Of a DNA stretch of 64,000 nucleotides, positions 1-10,760 are shown one piece after another (position 1 is the stretch's first letter; every line of letters begins with the position of its first letter). The stretch comes from Candidula unifasciata (lineage: Eukaryota; Mollusca; Gastropoda; Stylommatophora; Geomitridae), in the NCBI GenBank assembly GCA_905116865.2, contig CAJHNH020006668.1, positions 1,139,912 to 1,203,911 of the forward strand, given 5' to 3'. A program made the position numbers and the translations under genes. Below the pieces are notes generated by a model. The model was not told the DNA's origin. It searched no databases and saw only the letters and a list, made by a program, of their open reading frames with translations.

Positions 1-56
1 AAGAGGCCAGATTTCACACACACAAAAAGTCGCCACCCACAGGTTGGGAATCGCTG
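1..56 (-). mobile_element. hAT-type element terminus (fragment)
   Basis: Read on the minus strand, bases 56 to 29 begin CAGCGATTCCCAACCTGTGG, the typical hAT terminal inverted repeat style (CAGNGNTTCNCAA). The rest of the element would lie to the left of the window, or has been lost. No target duplication can be tested. Inference from terminus similarity only. Confidence 0.4.
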
Positions 57-385
57 CTAAGGACGGAAGTAACGTAAGCAGACAAGTCTCAATTATTCTT
101 CGCCAGTCATTATGCCCCGACAGATTTATTCCGACCTATAAATTGGCGGTCTTCCTCTCTCCCACCGAGGGCTCTGTCGTCCTTTCTAAACTGTATCTTC
201 TTATCTCCACAAGGGCTTATCTCTATCGAGATCCTCCCTCCAGACATAATTATTATTAAATATAAGACACCAGCACATATCCCGCAGTCATGATCCTGTC
301 CAATCAAACGACTGAAAGTAAGAGCCAGAAGGAAGTGACGCGCTAGGGCCGATAAAAGGATTTTTTTTCTTCAAAACACGCAAGT

Positions 386-388
<3 letters not shown>
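57..388. other. Non-repetitive stretch, no gene seen
   Basis: No credible coding frame, RNA gene or recognised repeat. The short open frames on both strands lack family features. Confidence 0.4.

Positions 389-451
<63 letters not shown>
389..451. repeat. (GA)n microsatellite
   Basis: About 30 uninterrupted AG dinucleotides, directly visible. Confidence 0.97.
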
Positions 452-455
<4 letters not shown>

Positions 456-593
456 AGTGGACCTAGAAGCTGGAGTGCGAGAGAGATCGCTAGAAGGCTA
501 CATAAGTAAAAGGGAGATGGTAGAAACTGTTTTGGAGTGTAGGGGAGCTGATACCATTGTTGGTAGTCAGGGGTGTGGGCAAGATGATACCAA

Positions 594-1396
594 GTGCTGT
601 AAAGAAGATGATACAGTGTTGTAGAGAAAATGATATTATCAAAGTGTTGTAGAGAAGATGATACAGTGTTGTAGAGAAAATGATATTATCAAAGTGTTGT
701 AAAGATGATGATACAGTGTTGTAGAGAAAATGATATTATCAAATTGTTGTAAAGAAGATGATACAGTGTTTTAGAGAAAATGATATTATCAAAGTGTTGT
801 CGAGAAGATGATACAGTGTTTTAGAGAAAATGATATTATCAAAGTGTTGTAGAGAAGATGATACAGTGTTGTAGAGAAAATGATATTATCAAAGTGTTGT
901 AGAGAAGATGATTTAATCAAAGTGTTGTAGAGAAGATGATACAGTGTTTTAGAGAAAATGATATTATCAAAGTGTTGTAGAGAAGATGATACAGTGTTTT
1001 AGAGAAAATGATATTATCAAAGTGTTGTAGAGAAGATGATACAGTGTTTTAGAGAAAATGATATTATCAAAGTGTTGTAGAGAAGATGATACAGTGTTGT
1101 AGAGAAAATGATATTATCAAAGTGTTGTAGAGAAGATGATACAGTGTTGTAGAGAAGATGATACAGTGTTTTAGAGAAAATGATATTTTCAAAGTGTTGT
1201 AGAGAAGATGATACAGTGTTGTAGAGAAAATGATATCAAAGTGTTGTAGAGAAGATGATACCGTGTTTTAGAGAAAATGATATTATCAAAGTGTTGTAGA
1301 GAAGAGGATACAGTGTTGTAGAGAAAATGATATTATCAAAGTGTTGTAGAGAAGATGATACAGTGTTGTAGAGAAAATGATATTATCAAAGTGTCG
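594..1396. repeat. Minisatellite, about 50-bp composite unit, roughly 16 copies
   Basis: The unit has two related halves: GTGTTGTAGAGAAGATGATACA, and a second half carrying GAGAAAATGATATTATCAAA. Copies differ by point changes and by loss of one half, for example near 901-925 and 1141-1165, so the array has mutated by slippage or unequal exchange. There is no coding meaning; stops occur throughout. Confidence 0.95.
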
Positions 1397-1680
1397 GAGA
1401 AAAGAGAAAACAATGAGTACAGAAAAGTTTACAAACTGCTGCAAGTTGGTAATGACTGTTACTGGTACACAGAAACTGATGAATAACAACCGCTTTGTAA
1501 GAGAAAGGAAAAAAAAACAAGAGTTTTAAAAGACAGCCATTATGTTACATGAACATGATACAAGTATCAGTTACCTCACAGAAGCGCAAGGAAGGTCATA
1601 TGAGCTTTTGGCAGAAGGCAGTTATCCAACTGGAATTGGGGGGGGGGCACAAAAGCAAGTTTTAAGATGATAAAGGTCAA
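1397..1680. other. Unique flank of the 50-bp array
   Basis: Nothing recognisable apart from a short G run near 1639-1647. Confidence 0.3.
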
Positions 1681-1681
1681 A

Positions 1682-1762
1682 GATGCTGCACTGGATTCTA
1701 TCTATGACACTGAACAGTCACCACGGAACAAAAGAAAACATATGAAGGACTATACTGCCAGT
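1682..1762 (+). mobile_element. Possible LINE 3'-end fragment (local family G)
   Basis: The forward translation includes a phrase like ALDSIYDTEQ, which resembles GLDSIHDIQV in the clearer family G copy at 53270-53585. The match is short and diverged, so this is a tentative relic. Confidence 0.3.
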
Positions 1763-1789
1763 CCTCGGTGATGTACAACTAAAATACAA

Positions 1790-1905
1790 GATGACAGAGC
1801 TGGCCCTAACCTCAACCCTCCTACGACCCACGAGAGAGTGCAGCCTTCGTCGAGTTCTGCATGTTTCGCGACCGTTAAAAGTACTCAGATCCTGTAATAA
1901 AGAAC
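1790..1905 (+). repeat. Dispersed repeat (local family J), copy 1
   Basis: It shares with 34500-34620 a GAGCTGGCCC start, a CCCACGAGAGAGTG core and a following CGTC. The class is unknown; it may be an old retroposon piece. Confidence 0.4.
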
Positions 1906-2345
1906 ACGCGATATTGCCAGCAGGTGACCACAACTAGTAAAATCTGCGTGTTGTTGGCCGGTCGTTAAACTTGACAACCCGCAACATAGGACAAGCCCTG
2001 CGACACGGTAATTTATGAATGGGAAGGGAAGTCACTCTTTTTCTGGGCCCGAAAACGTGAGTTGTAATAACAGTGCTTTAGACAAGAAATACAGCACGCT
2101 GCAATCATGACTTGGCAAATGTTTAAACTCATTCGCAACCAGAAAATGTACAATGCGTTCATTGGCTAGTTCAAAGAGAGTATATCTGTCAGGTTTTATT
2201 CTATCCCATACAGTTGTTACTTTAACGTATTAAGTCAGTAAAAGTTTACTTGATATAAAATCATATATCTTACTATTTTAACCTCAGTACACCACAGTGT
2301 GTTTGCCTAATAGTAGAGCATCAAATAGTAAGAGTTATACCGATG
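1906..2345. other. No gene seen
   Basis: AT-rich sequence without a recognisable element. It runs into the (GAA)n tract. Confidence 0.3.
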
Positions 2346-2351
2346 AAGGCA

Positions 2352-2504
2352 GAAGAAGTAGAAGAAGAAGAAGAAGAAGAAGAAGAAGAAGAAGAAGAAG
2401 AAGAAGAAGAAGAAGAAGAAGAAGAAGAAGAAGAAGAAGAAGAAGAAGAAGAAGAAGAAGAAAAAGAAGAAGAAGAAGAAGAAAAAGAAGAAGAAAGAGT
2501 TAAA
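2352..2504. repeat. (GAA)n microsatellite with AAA interruptions
   Basis: About 50 trinucleotides. It produces long poly-Glu, poly-Arg and poly-Phe frames that are artefacts. By analogy with the family D and LINE B copies in this window it may be an old retroposon tail, but no element body is recognised upstream. Confidence 0.95.
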
Positions 2505-3189
2505 GTAATTACATATTTGGACTGAAAGAGTTAAGCTGCACATGTGTGAATGCAGAGCCTTGTTAACGCAAGGGCCTCCTGGGCACTTGTCCTGGAGCCC
2601 CATGCTAGTCTCTGTATGTAAAGTGTATTAACTATATTTGACGTGTTTTTTTTTTAAATTATTATGATTAATTCTATGAAACATAAAACATAAATTATAC
2701 CACCCCCCCCCCCTTTTTTCCCCTTTATTTTTGCTGAAGTGTCAATAAAATAAATATATGTTTAATAGTATCGAATATTTAAATTTAATTCCTCTCAGTG
2801 ATTGTCGTAGGGGCCGCAGCACACTGGTTTTCCCAGGGGCCCGTAATGCTGTTAAGACAGCACTGTGTGCATGTAGTGTTCGCGCCGATGACAACCCACT
2901 TTGCTAACAAGCGCTTTTCTTGGTAAACAACGAAAACAACGAGCGTGTTTGGAAAGTTCATCCCGTAGACAGGGGACTTGGTTGTTCAGAAAATAACCTC
3001 CCGACCTAGCACTGCCTGATTTTCTTGCCTCTAATTGGCGCCGAAAGGGCAACGATTCTGGGATGCAAACGCTATCACCAATGCGATACACGGCTGACGG
3101 ATGCTGCGACTAAACCGTTCTAGAAATGTGTTCAGGGGCGGTAAGAATGGTAGCAAAAGTGCAGGTTTAGGGTTAGAAACCATACGTAT
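2505..3189. other. No gene seen; poly-C/T patch at 2703-2727
   Basis: Mixed sequence with a C10 then T run near 2703. Similar G/C-rich phrases occur near 2570-2600 and 2810-2850, perhaps an old dispersed repeat. No coding or RNA gene could be supported. Confidence 0.3.
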
Positions 3190-3202
3190 TAAAACTGCAC
3201 TA

Positions 3203-3433
3203 AGGTTAGTTGCGTATCCTTTACAGGACGTTGCAGAACCAACCCAGCAGCCCCTGGCTGTTGTGTGGTTTATCTAGGCAAATTTACGTCTAGTAGTTTG
3301 CCATTGCTTCCTAGACGGTCGGCCCCCTGATACCACTGACAAAACCAACGCAAGGCGCATGACCCGCAGCTGGGATCGAACCCAGCATCCGGGGCATTAC
3401 GAAACGTCGCATCGACTTAGCCGCAGAGCCGAC
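3203..3433 (-). mobile_element. tRNA-derived SINE, family A, complete, with 13-bp target duplication
   Basis: Read on the minus strand, the element starts GTCGGCTCTGCGGCTAAG, carries a pol III B box of the GGTTCGATCCC type, then a central domain (GGCAAACTACTNGACGTAAA), and ends CAGGACGTTGCAGAACC-complement followed by GGATACGCAACT. The flanks TAAAACTGCACTA at 3190-3202 and 3434-3446 are identical, which fixes both ends. tRNA-headed SINEs are transcribed by pol III and moved by partner LINE enzymes; that part is family knowledge. Confidence 0.92.
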
Positions 3434-3769
3434 TAAAACTGCACTAGCTGCTGAAAATAGAGACGGGACAATCTGAGAATGTCCCGTTTGACGTGACGTC
3501 TGTTTTTAGCTTTTAAATCTAAAAATGTTCTTATATGGACACCGATGCAGTAGGAACACCTCATTTGTTAGCAGACGCTTATTACGTTTATCCAACGAAA
3601 ACTATGCTACAGATACTAAAAATGATTAGAAGTGCGCCTATCTTTTCTTCTGATGATCAAAAGGCGACTCGACCATCTTTTCACTCCCCGCTGACTTAGT
3701 CTCTCCATGAAAGGATAAATTCCCGTTGCGCTGGTTTAAAAAAAGAAGCAATTTTAAGTATAATTCTGT

Positions 3770-4165
3770 GGTGTTTCACTGGTAAATGTAACATTACGTA
3801 TTGTTTTGTTTCACCCGCGATAGTCTTACGTGTGGGATGTAACATTATGCATACTGGTGTTTCACTCAGGTGCAGCTATACATGTAACATTAAGTTTCCG
3901 ATTGTTTCCTTCAGCTGCAGTTATTCATGTAACATTAGGTTTCATAGTCTTCAGTCCACTGCAGTTATACATGTGAGCATGTAGCATGTAACATTAAGTA
4001 TACTCTTGTTTTCCCTCCCCTGTAGTTATAAACGTAACATGCAACATTAAGTATACTCTTGTTTCACTCCCCTGCAGTTATAAATGTAACATGCAACATT
4101 AAGTATACTCTTGTTTCCCTCCCCTGCAGTTGTAAATATAACATGTAACATTAGGTATACTTTTT
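3770..4165. repeat. Degenerate minisatellite, unit about 52 bp
   Basis: Repeats of a unit containing CTGCAGTTATAAATGTAACA and TTAAGTATACTCTTGTTTC. The right half is more homogeneous than the left. No coding frame. Confidence 0.9.
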
Positions 4166-4630
4166 TTTAAAATTCCAACATAGTTAGTTATACATGCCAT
4201 GTGTCGCTGCCCATTAGCAAATCTGCACGGCAAATCACCGCCAAACAAGCTTGTTATGAAAGGCACACTGTATCCTTCTGAGTTTGCCTTTTTTAGGGAT
4301 GTAAAGCGTTTTGTTGAGTCATTAACAGGCAGCGGGTGGGGTGGAAGGTAAGTAGGAAGGCGGACGGGCAATGAAGCTGTAAGCATGTCGGTACACAAGC
4401 AGGTTAACAGGTAGATTTACGGGTAGATATCTTGCAGTGAAATATATTAAAATGGAAATGTATATAGGCAGACATGTTTTAGATGGACAGACCAAAAGAA
4501 ACAGGCAGAGACAGACCAAGCGACAGAAAAATACAAAAATATAGGTAACGTGGGTAAGACGCTAGCGAAAGAGTTTCTATTTTATCCAGGACTTAAAGAG
4601 TGATTAATGCTGTCATACTGCTAGACCCAA
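4166..4630. other. No gene seen
   Basis: Unique sequence. Short minus frames rich in Pro, Leu and Tyr come from GT/AG-rich bases and have no family features. Confidence 0.35.
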
Positions 4631-4631
4631 T

Positions 4632-5180
4632 ACGTTTGAAGCTAGTGACTGCAACCTTGCAATTGATCTATATCGCAGAATCTTTACCGAAAACTGCCCC
4701 TTCGTTACCTCTTGTATGCAATCGTTCTTTATTACCACCAATGCCCGAAACGTTTGAAACTAGTGGCTGCAACCTTGCGAAAGATCTATATCGCAGAATC
4801 AATACCGACAACTAGTGGCTGCAACCGTGCGAAAGATCTATATCGCAGAATCAATACCGACAACTAGTGGCTGCAACCTTGCGAAAGATCTATATCGCAG
4901 AATCAATACCGACAACTAGTGGCTGCAACCTTGCAAAAGATCTATATCGCAGAATCAATACCGACAACTTTCAGTTCGATACCTCTCGTATGCAACCGTT
5001 TTTTTAACAACACCTATGACCCGAAACGTTTGAAACTAGTGGCTGCAACCTTGCAAAAGATCTATATCGCAGAATTTATACCGCAAAACTTCCGTTAGTT
5101 ACTTCTTTTATTCAGTCTTTCTTTACCGCCACTAATCCCTGAAACGTTTGAAACCAGTGGCTGCAACCTTGCAAGAGGTC
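4632..5180. repeat. Two-level minisatellite: 52-bp unit inside a 117-bp unit
   Basis: The phrase ACTAGTGGCTGCAACC recurs. Long units, with a TTTCAGTTCGATACCTCT-like insert and a CGAAACGTTTGAA lead, begin near 4632, 4749, 5026 and 5143 (117-bp spacing within pairs). Short 52-bp units start near 4810, 4862 and 4914. The short unit looks like a long unit that lost its insert. Confidence 0.9.
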
Positions 5181-5499
5181 GATGTTGAGAGCCGAGCCGT
5201 GCCGTTGGAGGGAGTCGATAGCGAGGGCACCGGTTGATGGTTGATCAATATTGGACGGCTCTGGCAGGTGGAAACTGCCGGGGTCTGTTGTGTAACTGCC
5301 ATGGGCTGACATTCTGCTCCGCTCCTGGAAGTTTCCGCCCGCTATTGATTGACACAAGTGGCAAGCTATCTGTTCACAGCCGCTCTTCTGCTTGTGTCTG
5401 TATCTGTATTGTGTCTGCCTGTGTATATGTTTTAGGGTTCAAGCAAGACTAATCTGTAGGTAATCTGTTATCTGAATGTCTTACGATAACACACACAGT

Positions 5500-5500
<1 letters not shown>
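5181..5500. other. No gene seen
   Basis: Unique spacer between the 52/117-bp array and the GA/CTAT microsatellite block. Confidence 0.35.

Positions 5501-5501
<1 letters not shown>

Positions 5502-5586
<85 letters not shown>
5502..5586. repeat. (GA)n microsatellite
   Basis: About 40 GA dinucleotides with one AAAG interruption. Confidence 0.97.
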
Positions 5587-5587
<1 letters not shown>

Positions 5588-5626
5588 TTACCAAAACGTA
5601 CATTCGTATCTCCATCCATCCACCCT

Positions 5627-6228
<602 letters not shown>

Positions 6229-6499
6229 TTTAGTGTGGCTTGTTTCTGTAAACCACTCAATTTGTCCCGCTAACTCTGAAACCACCATTTTAACTGTAAT
6301 AACATTATCCAGCGGGATGTTTGCGCATGATTAAACCATGGTTAATATTAGCTCTCGCGTGGGCTGGGTTGCAGACTTGGGATTTTGTATTTGGTCCGTG
6401 ATAAACGTCGGATTTTATACTACAGACGATTGAAAACCCATGTCTAGCTATGAGAAACCATTATTTAAACCATCTAGCCCGTTTGTGAAACTGCAGCGA

Positions 6500-6677
6500 T
6501 AATAAAATGAAGCAAGAAGAAAAAGAAGGACAGGACGAGAAGAAGCGGAAGGAGAGGATAAGAAAAAGAAGAGAAGCAGCAGCAACAGCAGAAGAAGAAG
6601 TTGAAGAAGAAAAAGAAAAAAAAAAGAAGAAGAAGAAGAAGAAGAAGAAGAAGAAGAAGAAGAAGAAGAAGAAGAAG
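6500..6677. repeat. Purine-rich region ending in (GAA)n
   Basis: A GAAGAAAAAG-type mixture passes into about 25 uninterrupted GAA units (about 6600-6677). A family D copy is inserted immediately to the right, in the opposite orientation. Confidence 0.9.
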
Positions 6678-6687
6678 ATAATGAAAT

Positions 6688-6977
6688 CTTCTTCTTCTTC
6701 TTTGCGTTCACCAGCTGTAAACTCTGGTGGAAAGTTCTGGTTGTTCGTTGACTTCTGGACTGCAGCCCTGTTCCAGAACCTGAGTGTTGCGTGTGCATCC
6801 GTTTGACAACAGATCTGACACATTTGTGTGCAGACTGTTGGTTCCTTGCCTTTCAGGCAGATGCACTCCGACTTCGAAGGAAGCTCCCAATTAGTCGACT
6901 CTTACGACATGCTTCTGGGTAGGCAGTGGGTCTATTCTTGTTTTCCCTGTAATAGGGCCCCGAAACTCACATGGGTA
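6688..6977 (-). mobile_element. Family D retroposon, complete, minus strand
   Basis: On the minus strand it runs from a GTGNGTTTCGGGGCCC start to a TGAACGC-(GAAGAA) tail. It includes the conserved phrases GTCTGCA, CTCAGGTTCTGGAACAGG and CAGAGTTTACAGCTGGTG. Flanks ATAATGAAAT (6678-6687) and ATAAGGAAAT (6978-6987) agree at 9 of 10 bases, consistent with a target duplication. No protein is predicted, and pol III boxes are not convincing. Confidence 0.85.
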
Positions 6978-7012
6978 ATAAGGAAATTGTCTGTCCAACC
7001 CATAACACAGGA

Positions 7013-7222
7013 TCTTCCTTCTTCTTTGCGTTGACCGGCTGTAAATTTGGCGGAAAGTTCTGACTGTTCTTCTATTTCTGGACTTTGGTCTTGTTCTAGA
7101 ACTCAGTATTGCGTGCACATCAATTTTACAGATCTGGTTTGTATGCAGACTCGTGGTGCCTTGCCTCTCCGACAGATGCACTTCCACTTCAAAGGAAACA
7201 CCTCTGATTAGTCCACTCTAAC
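7013..7222 (-). mobile_element. Family D retroposon, 5'-incomplete
   Basis: It shares the tail side and middle with the neighbour at 6688-6977 but lacks the final 60-80 bases of the family start. It is more diverged than that copy, so it is probably older. Confidence 0.75.
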
Positions 7223-7683
7223 TTATGTGGGAAAAAGTGAGACGATTAATAGCTATATTAACACAGGATTATTTTTCCTTTGCCGTCATTAGTCAATTAA
7301 TCTTAGTGTGACCACGTGGACACAAAATGTACCTCATGTACCCCCCCCCCTCCCTCCCACCAGAAAGCGACAACCTATGTTTGTACCCGGGTTGACACAA
7401 GAGCGGTCACCGAACAATGTAACAACTCGAAAGATTAGATGGGTTAGGGACAAACAGACTACAGGCGGAGAAGAAGATGGATGGGTTCGCAAAGTGACAC
7501 TTGTGGAAAACACAAGAAACGAATGGTTGTGTGGGAACATGATCGCATGCGCCGCTAGTACATGACATGACACCTAATGCCAGGTAAACAAAGCCAGTCG
7601 CTGGGCCAGTTTGTCACACACATAAATCTTTCAGGTCAACTTATATTTAACAGGTCTTACCAGTTCTACTCAGCACAAAATCT
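7223..7683. other. No gene seen
   Basis: Contains a C/CT run near 7340-7360 and no recognisable element. An 85-codon open frame here has no family features. Confidence 0.35.
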
Positions 7684-7911
7684 GCTACTGTGAATATCCA
7701 TTCGTTCATTATCCCGTTGTGCCATTATACGTCACATAAGGCTCGCAGTCTTTTCTATTCTTTCATTACATTCCATCCTGCGCGATTAGTTCAATATAAC
7801 AAATGGAATCTAGTCCAGCAGCTTTGGTCTTTCTCATCAACGTCCGTCTTAAGGTTTCTTTTGGGCGTCCATACATCAATCAAATCAAGAGGTATGGACA
7901 AAAGGCAATAG
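7684..7911 (-). mobile_element. LINE 3'-end fragment, family G
   Basis: Its complement matches the copies at 13845-14115 and 53270-53585, sharing phrases that encode a LINE C-terminal tail (rapidly diverging, with stops). The coding sense of the element is minus here, so the forward frame over it is antisense. Confidence 0.55.
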
Positions 7912-7930
7912 GAAATGTTCTCCCAACAAC

Positions 7931-8172
7931 AGAACTAACCCCAACAATTTTTGGCTAGTGTGGTTTTTTTGGGGGGCAAATTTACGTTCAGTAGCTTGCC
8001 ATTGCCTTCTAAACGGTCAGCTTTCGGTAGCACTGTCAAAACCAACACAAGACGGTCTTCCGCCAAGTCACCTGCAGCTGGAATCGAACCCCTCACCTTG
8101 GCATTACGAAGCGTGTTCGCGATGCCCAAGCGAGGACGCCCACACTTGTCTACAGACACTGACATTTTCAAC
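7931..8172 (-). mobile_element. tRNA-derived SINE, family A2, with 10/11 target duplication
   Basis: Minus-strand reading gives a tRNA-like head with a perfect B box GGTTCGATTCC, then the family A central domain with GGCAAGCTACTGAACG. It ends earlier than family A: the CAACGTCCTGTAAAGGATACG tail is absent. Flanks CTCCCAACAAC (7920-7930) and CTCCCAAAAAC (8173-8183) support retroposition. Confidence 0.85.
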
Positions 8173-8183
8173 CTCCCAAAAAC

Positions 8184-8820
8184 ATTCTACACAAAAGTAA
8201 CACAAACTTCTCTATCTCTCGGTAATTTCGTGCAACCCCTAAAATTCACAGCAAGCGCCTTCACAAACGTCACAGCAACTGCAACAAGGCCTACACAAAC
8301 GTAGCATAACTTCTGCCTCCCTCCCCCTTCCCGACAGGATCGACTTCATTGCACCGGTTTCATCACACATGGCTCGGCCTCTCTCAGGAGAATGGCCAGC
8401 CGCCTGCCAAGAGTGTCGCATAAAGCACGAACTCCAAAACTCTTTCAACCATCCCCGGGGATCTCTGTAAAAGTGCACTCGTGAACCGTACAACGCTGTC
8501 TGTGAAACGACCTTCAGAGCGAAAAACAAACATACCCCTAGTAAGTTCTATCCCGACCAACTGAAATTTCACCCCCCCCCCCCCAACCCATTCCCCTTTT
8601 TTAAACACACACAAACACCTGCAGCAGCAACATTTATCCCAAAAAATTCCCAGGTAAGCCTAATGACAAGCCTGCCTGTCACACATTCAAAACACCCAGG
8701 TAAACCAGATACATGACCATATCGGGTTTCCACTGTTCTGCACTGCCAGATAGGATCTCCATCATAACCAAGCGAGGAGATCTGCCGCGTCCTGCCCGCA
8801 CGACTGGGGTCTTAGCCAGT
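8184..8820. other. No gene; SINE H remnant at about 8330-8372
   Basis: The phrase GGATCGACTTCATTGCACCGG is complementary to the end of the tRNA-like repeat at 19545-19815. Also a C11 run at 8571-8583. Otherwise no recognisable content. Confidence 0.35.
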
Positions 8821-8920
8821 GGGTGTATGGGATTGTCAACGTATTTGTACAGTTGGTGAGTGGGTGCGAAAGAATTTTCCTGCGTTCGCCCGTAAAAGGG
8901 CGGTTAACATGATGCGCTGG

Positions 8921-9033
8921 GGTTTACAGCTAGGCTGCGGTATCTGCACCTTTCAGCCCGACACATCCGATATCAGCAACTTAAACATTAGTTTTCCATT
9001 ACGACATGCTTGTAAAGGGGTAGTGGATCTTTC
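8921..9033 (-). mobile_element. Family D-related repeat (subgroup D2)
   Basis: Shares GGTTTACAGCTAGGCTGCG, CTTTCAGCCC and TACGACATGCTTGTAA with copies at 25268-25425, 42229-42365 and (plus strand) 32850-33000. Its start side resembles family D (CATGTCGTAA), but the remainder differs, so it is a sister group or a composite. Confidence 0.6.
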
Positions 9034-9120
9034 CTCCCCCCCTCTTAAATCCCAGAATTAGCGAGCAGAATCCACACAAGGAAGATGTAGAAGGGAAGGG
9101 TTGGGTCGTTTTCTCCCAGA

Positions 9121-9172
9121 GGCCAGCGATTCTCAATTGGCGGGGTCCAGGAAACACATTTAAGGGGTCCGT
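9121..9172 (+). mobile_element. hAT-type terminus (fragment)
   Basis: Starts CCAGCGATTCTCAATTGGCG, followed by GGGGTCC twice. This is hAT terminus style; no matching right end was found. Confidence 0.4.
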
Positions 9173-9540
9173 GATATCATCATCATCATCATCATCAAGT
9201 ACCTTGCCGACTGGCGTGGGCGATGATGCACATCTCCACAGTCTGCGACTGAGTGTATCAGGTCGTGTGTGCTGACACCCCTGCAAAATGCTGTCAAGAA
9301 TCTTCCTCAGTCTCTCTTTCCACAGATCTTTCCACAGATCTTTCCAGTGGTCACAGCATGTTCCAGTTTCCTTCGTCTCATAACATGACCAATCAATTAT
9401 GACTGTCTCTTTCTGATGTTTGTGATAAGATGTCTTCGAGCTCTCGCCTCTTTCCAAACACCTAAGTTGCTCATTTTGTTTGTCCAAGAAATTCTATGGA
9501 TTCTTCTGTGAAAAAAAAAAAAAAAAACTCATCTCCGAGA
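9173..9540 (-). mobile_element. Possible retroposon 3' end with (GAT)n tail
   Basis: On the minus strand an open frame of about 160 codons ends in a run of Asp from (GAT)6, a tail type seen on other LINE or SINE ends in this window. The protein phrase is not recognised, so LINE origin is only an inference. The poly-A stretch at 9511-9527 is separate. Confidence 0.25.
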
Positions 9541-9815
9541 CCTCAAGTACTCACCACAAGGTGTCTACAAATGGATGAAAGTACTCACCACAAGGTGTCT
9601 ACAAATGGATGAAAGTACTCACCACAAAGTGTCTACAAATGGATGAAAGTACTCACCACAAGGTGTCTACAAATGGATGAAAGTACTCACCACAAGGTGT
9701 CTACAAATGGATGAAAGTACTCACCACAAAGTGTCTACAAAAAGGTGATAGTACTCACCACAAAGTGTCCATAAAAAAGTTTGAAAGTACTTACTCACCA
9801 TAAGGTGTCTATTCC
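9541..9815. repeat. Minisatellite, 34-bp unit, about 8 copies
   Basis: Unit AGTACTCACCACAAGGTGTC plus TACAAATGGATGAA. The last two copies are diverged and one carries a small insertion. Confidence 0.95.
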
Positions 9816-9944
9816 TGCAGCGCTAAGAAAAAATTAGTTTAAAAACGGTGCCGGAACTGTGTACCGCCAGTGGGGGGGGGGGGGGGGGGAAGCCCTACTT
9901 ACAACAAGACAGGAACAAACAGAATGCATGCGTGTTAAACAGAA

Positions 9945-10130
9945 ACTCCCAGTGTGGGTTCCAGGATCCTTTTGTGGGGAAGACACGAATAGACCCACTA
10001 GCTCCACAACAAGCATGTCGCTAAAATGTCGTTAGAGGTAAGAGTGGACTAACTGGGGGCTTTCTTTAAAGTCATATCTGTAAAACGGAAGTGCATGCAA
10101 CACTCAGGTTCTGCAACAAGAGTACGGCCC
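9945..10130 (+). mobile_element. Family D retroposon with internal deletion
   Basis: Has the start phrase GTGTGGGTTCCAGGATCC and CATGTCG, then jumps to GTGCATGCAACACTCAGGTT; the middle (around GAGAGGCAAGGAACC) is missing. A G19 run lies just left, at about 9871-9889. Confidence 0.7.
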
Positions 10131-10710
10131 AGGGGCGGGCCAATAACCAGTACTACGGTTTAGAGCCAGTAAACACGCACACACACACACACACAAAAAC
10201 AGAATCAACGCTGACACGACTGTCAATCTAGAATCCTGGGAAATCAATAAACAAGCAATCAAACCCACCGAAGCAATAGAAACTGGATATAACAAGTACC
10301 ACTTAACATACTTTAGTACCGGTAGTTTTCAAGAAGGCGCCCAATGTTAGAAATGACCACACAAAAAAAAAAGGGGGGGGGGGGGGGGGGCACTTGTTTA
10401 GCGATCTTCGTTACTGATAGTGAAACTGTGTCAACATATTTGTACCCGGAGACACGGGTAAATAGTTGTAAAAATTCGATGCTTATAAAGAATACTTGGC
10501 ATTAAGTGGAAAGTCGATTCATAAATACTGAGGAATTCGAAACAGCATCTGTCAGAAGTTTCCTCCCCATAGCCCAACTTTCGAAGGTTCTGGTGAATAT
10601 GAAAGCCTTGGGGGATTGGAAGGTGCCTAAAACTGTAGTAACCACCGACCTGGCCGCATCGAGATACCAGCTAAGTGATGTTGTGTATCTATGTAGTATT
10701 GTTTAATGTG
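10131..10710. other. No gene; A then G homopolymer block near 10363-10390
   Basis: A short (CA)n at 10178-10194 and an A/G homopolymer junction. The 66-codon plus frame ending at 10706 abuts the hammerhead-like motif but is not recognised. Confidence 0.35.
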
Positions 10711-10760
10711 TATGTGCTGATGAAGGCTCAATAGCCGCAACGTTCACGTTTTGTTTGTAT
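10711..10760 (+). mobile_element. Penelope-like relic with hammerhead-ribozyme-like core
   Basis: From 10717 the sequence reads CTGATGA, then AGGCT...AGCC able to form a short stem, then GCAA, then ACGT-TC-ACGT. Penelope-like elements are known to carry minimal type I hammerhead motifs with CTGATGA, stem II, GAAA and a tiny stem III. Here the second core block is GCAA rather than GAAA, and stem I pairing is poor, so it is probably inactive. A second related copy lies on the minus strand at 25690-25790. Confidence 0.45.

Noticed and set aside
2307..2603. Poly-Phe minus frame with apparent membrane character
   Set aside because: It is the complement of (GAA)n.
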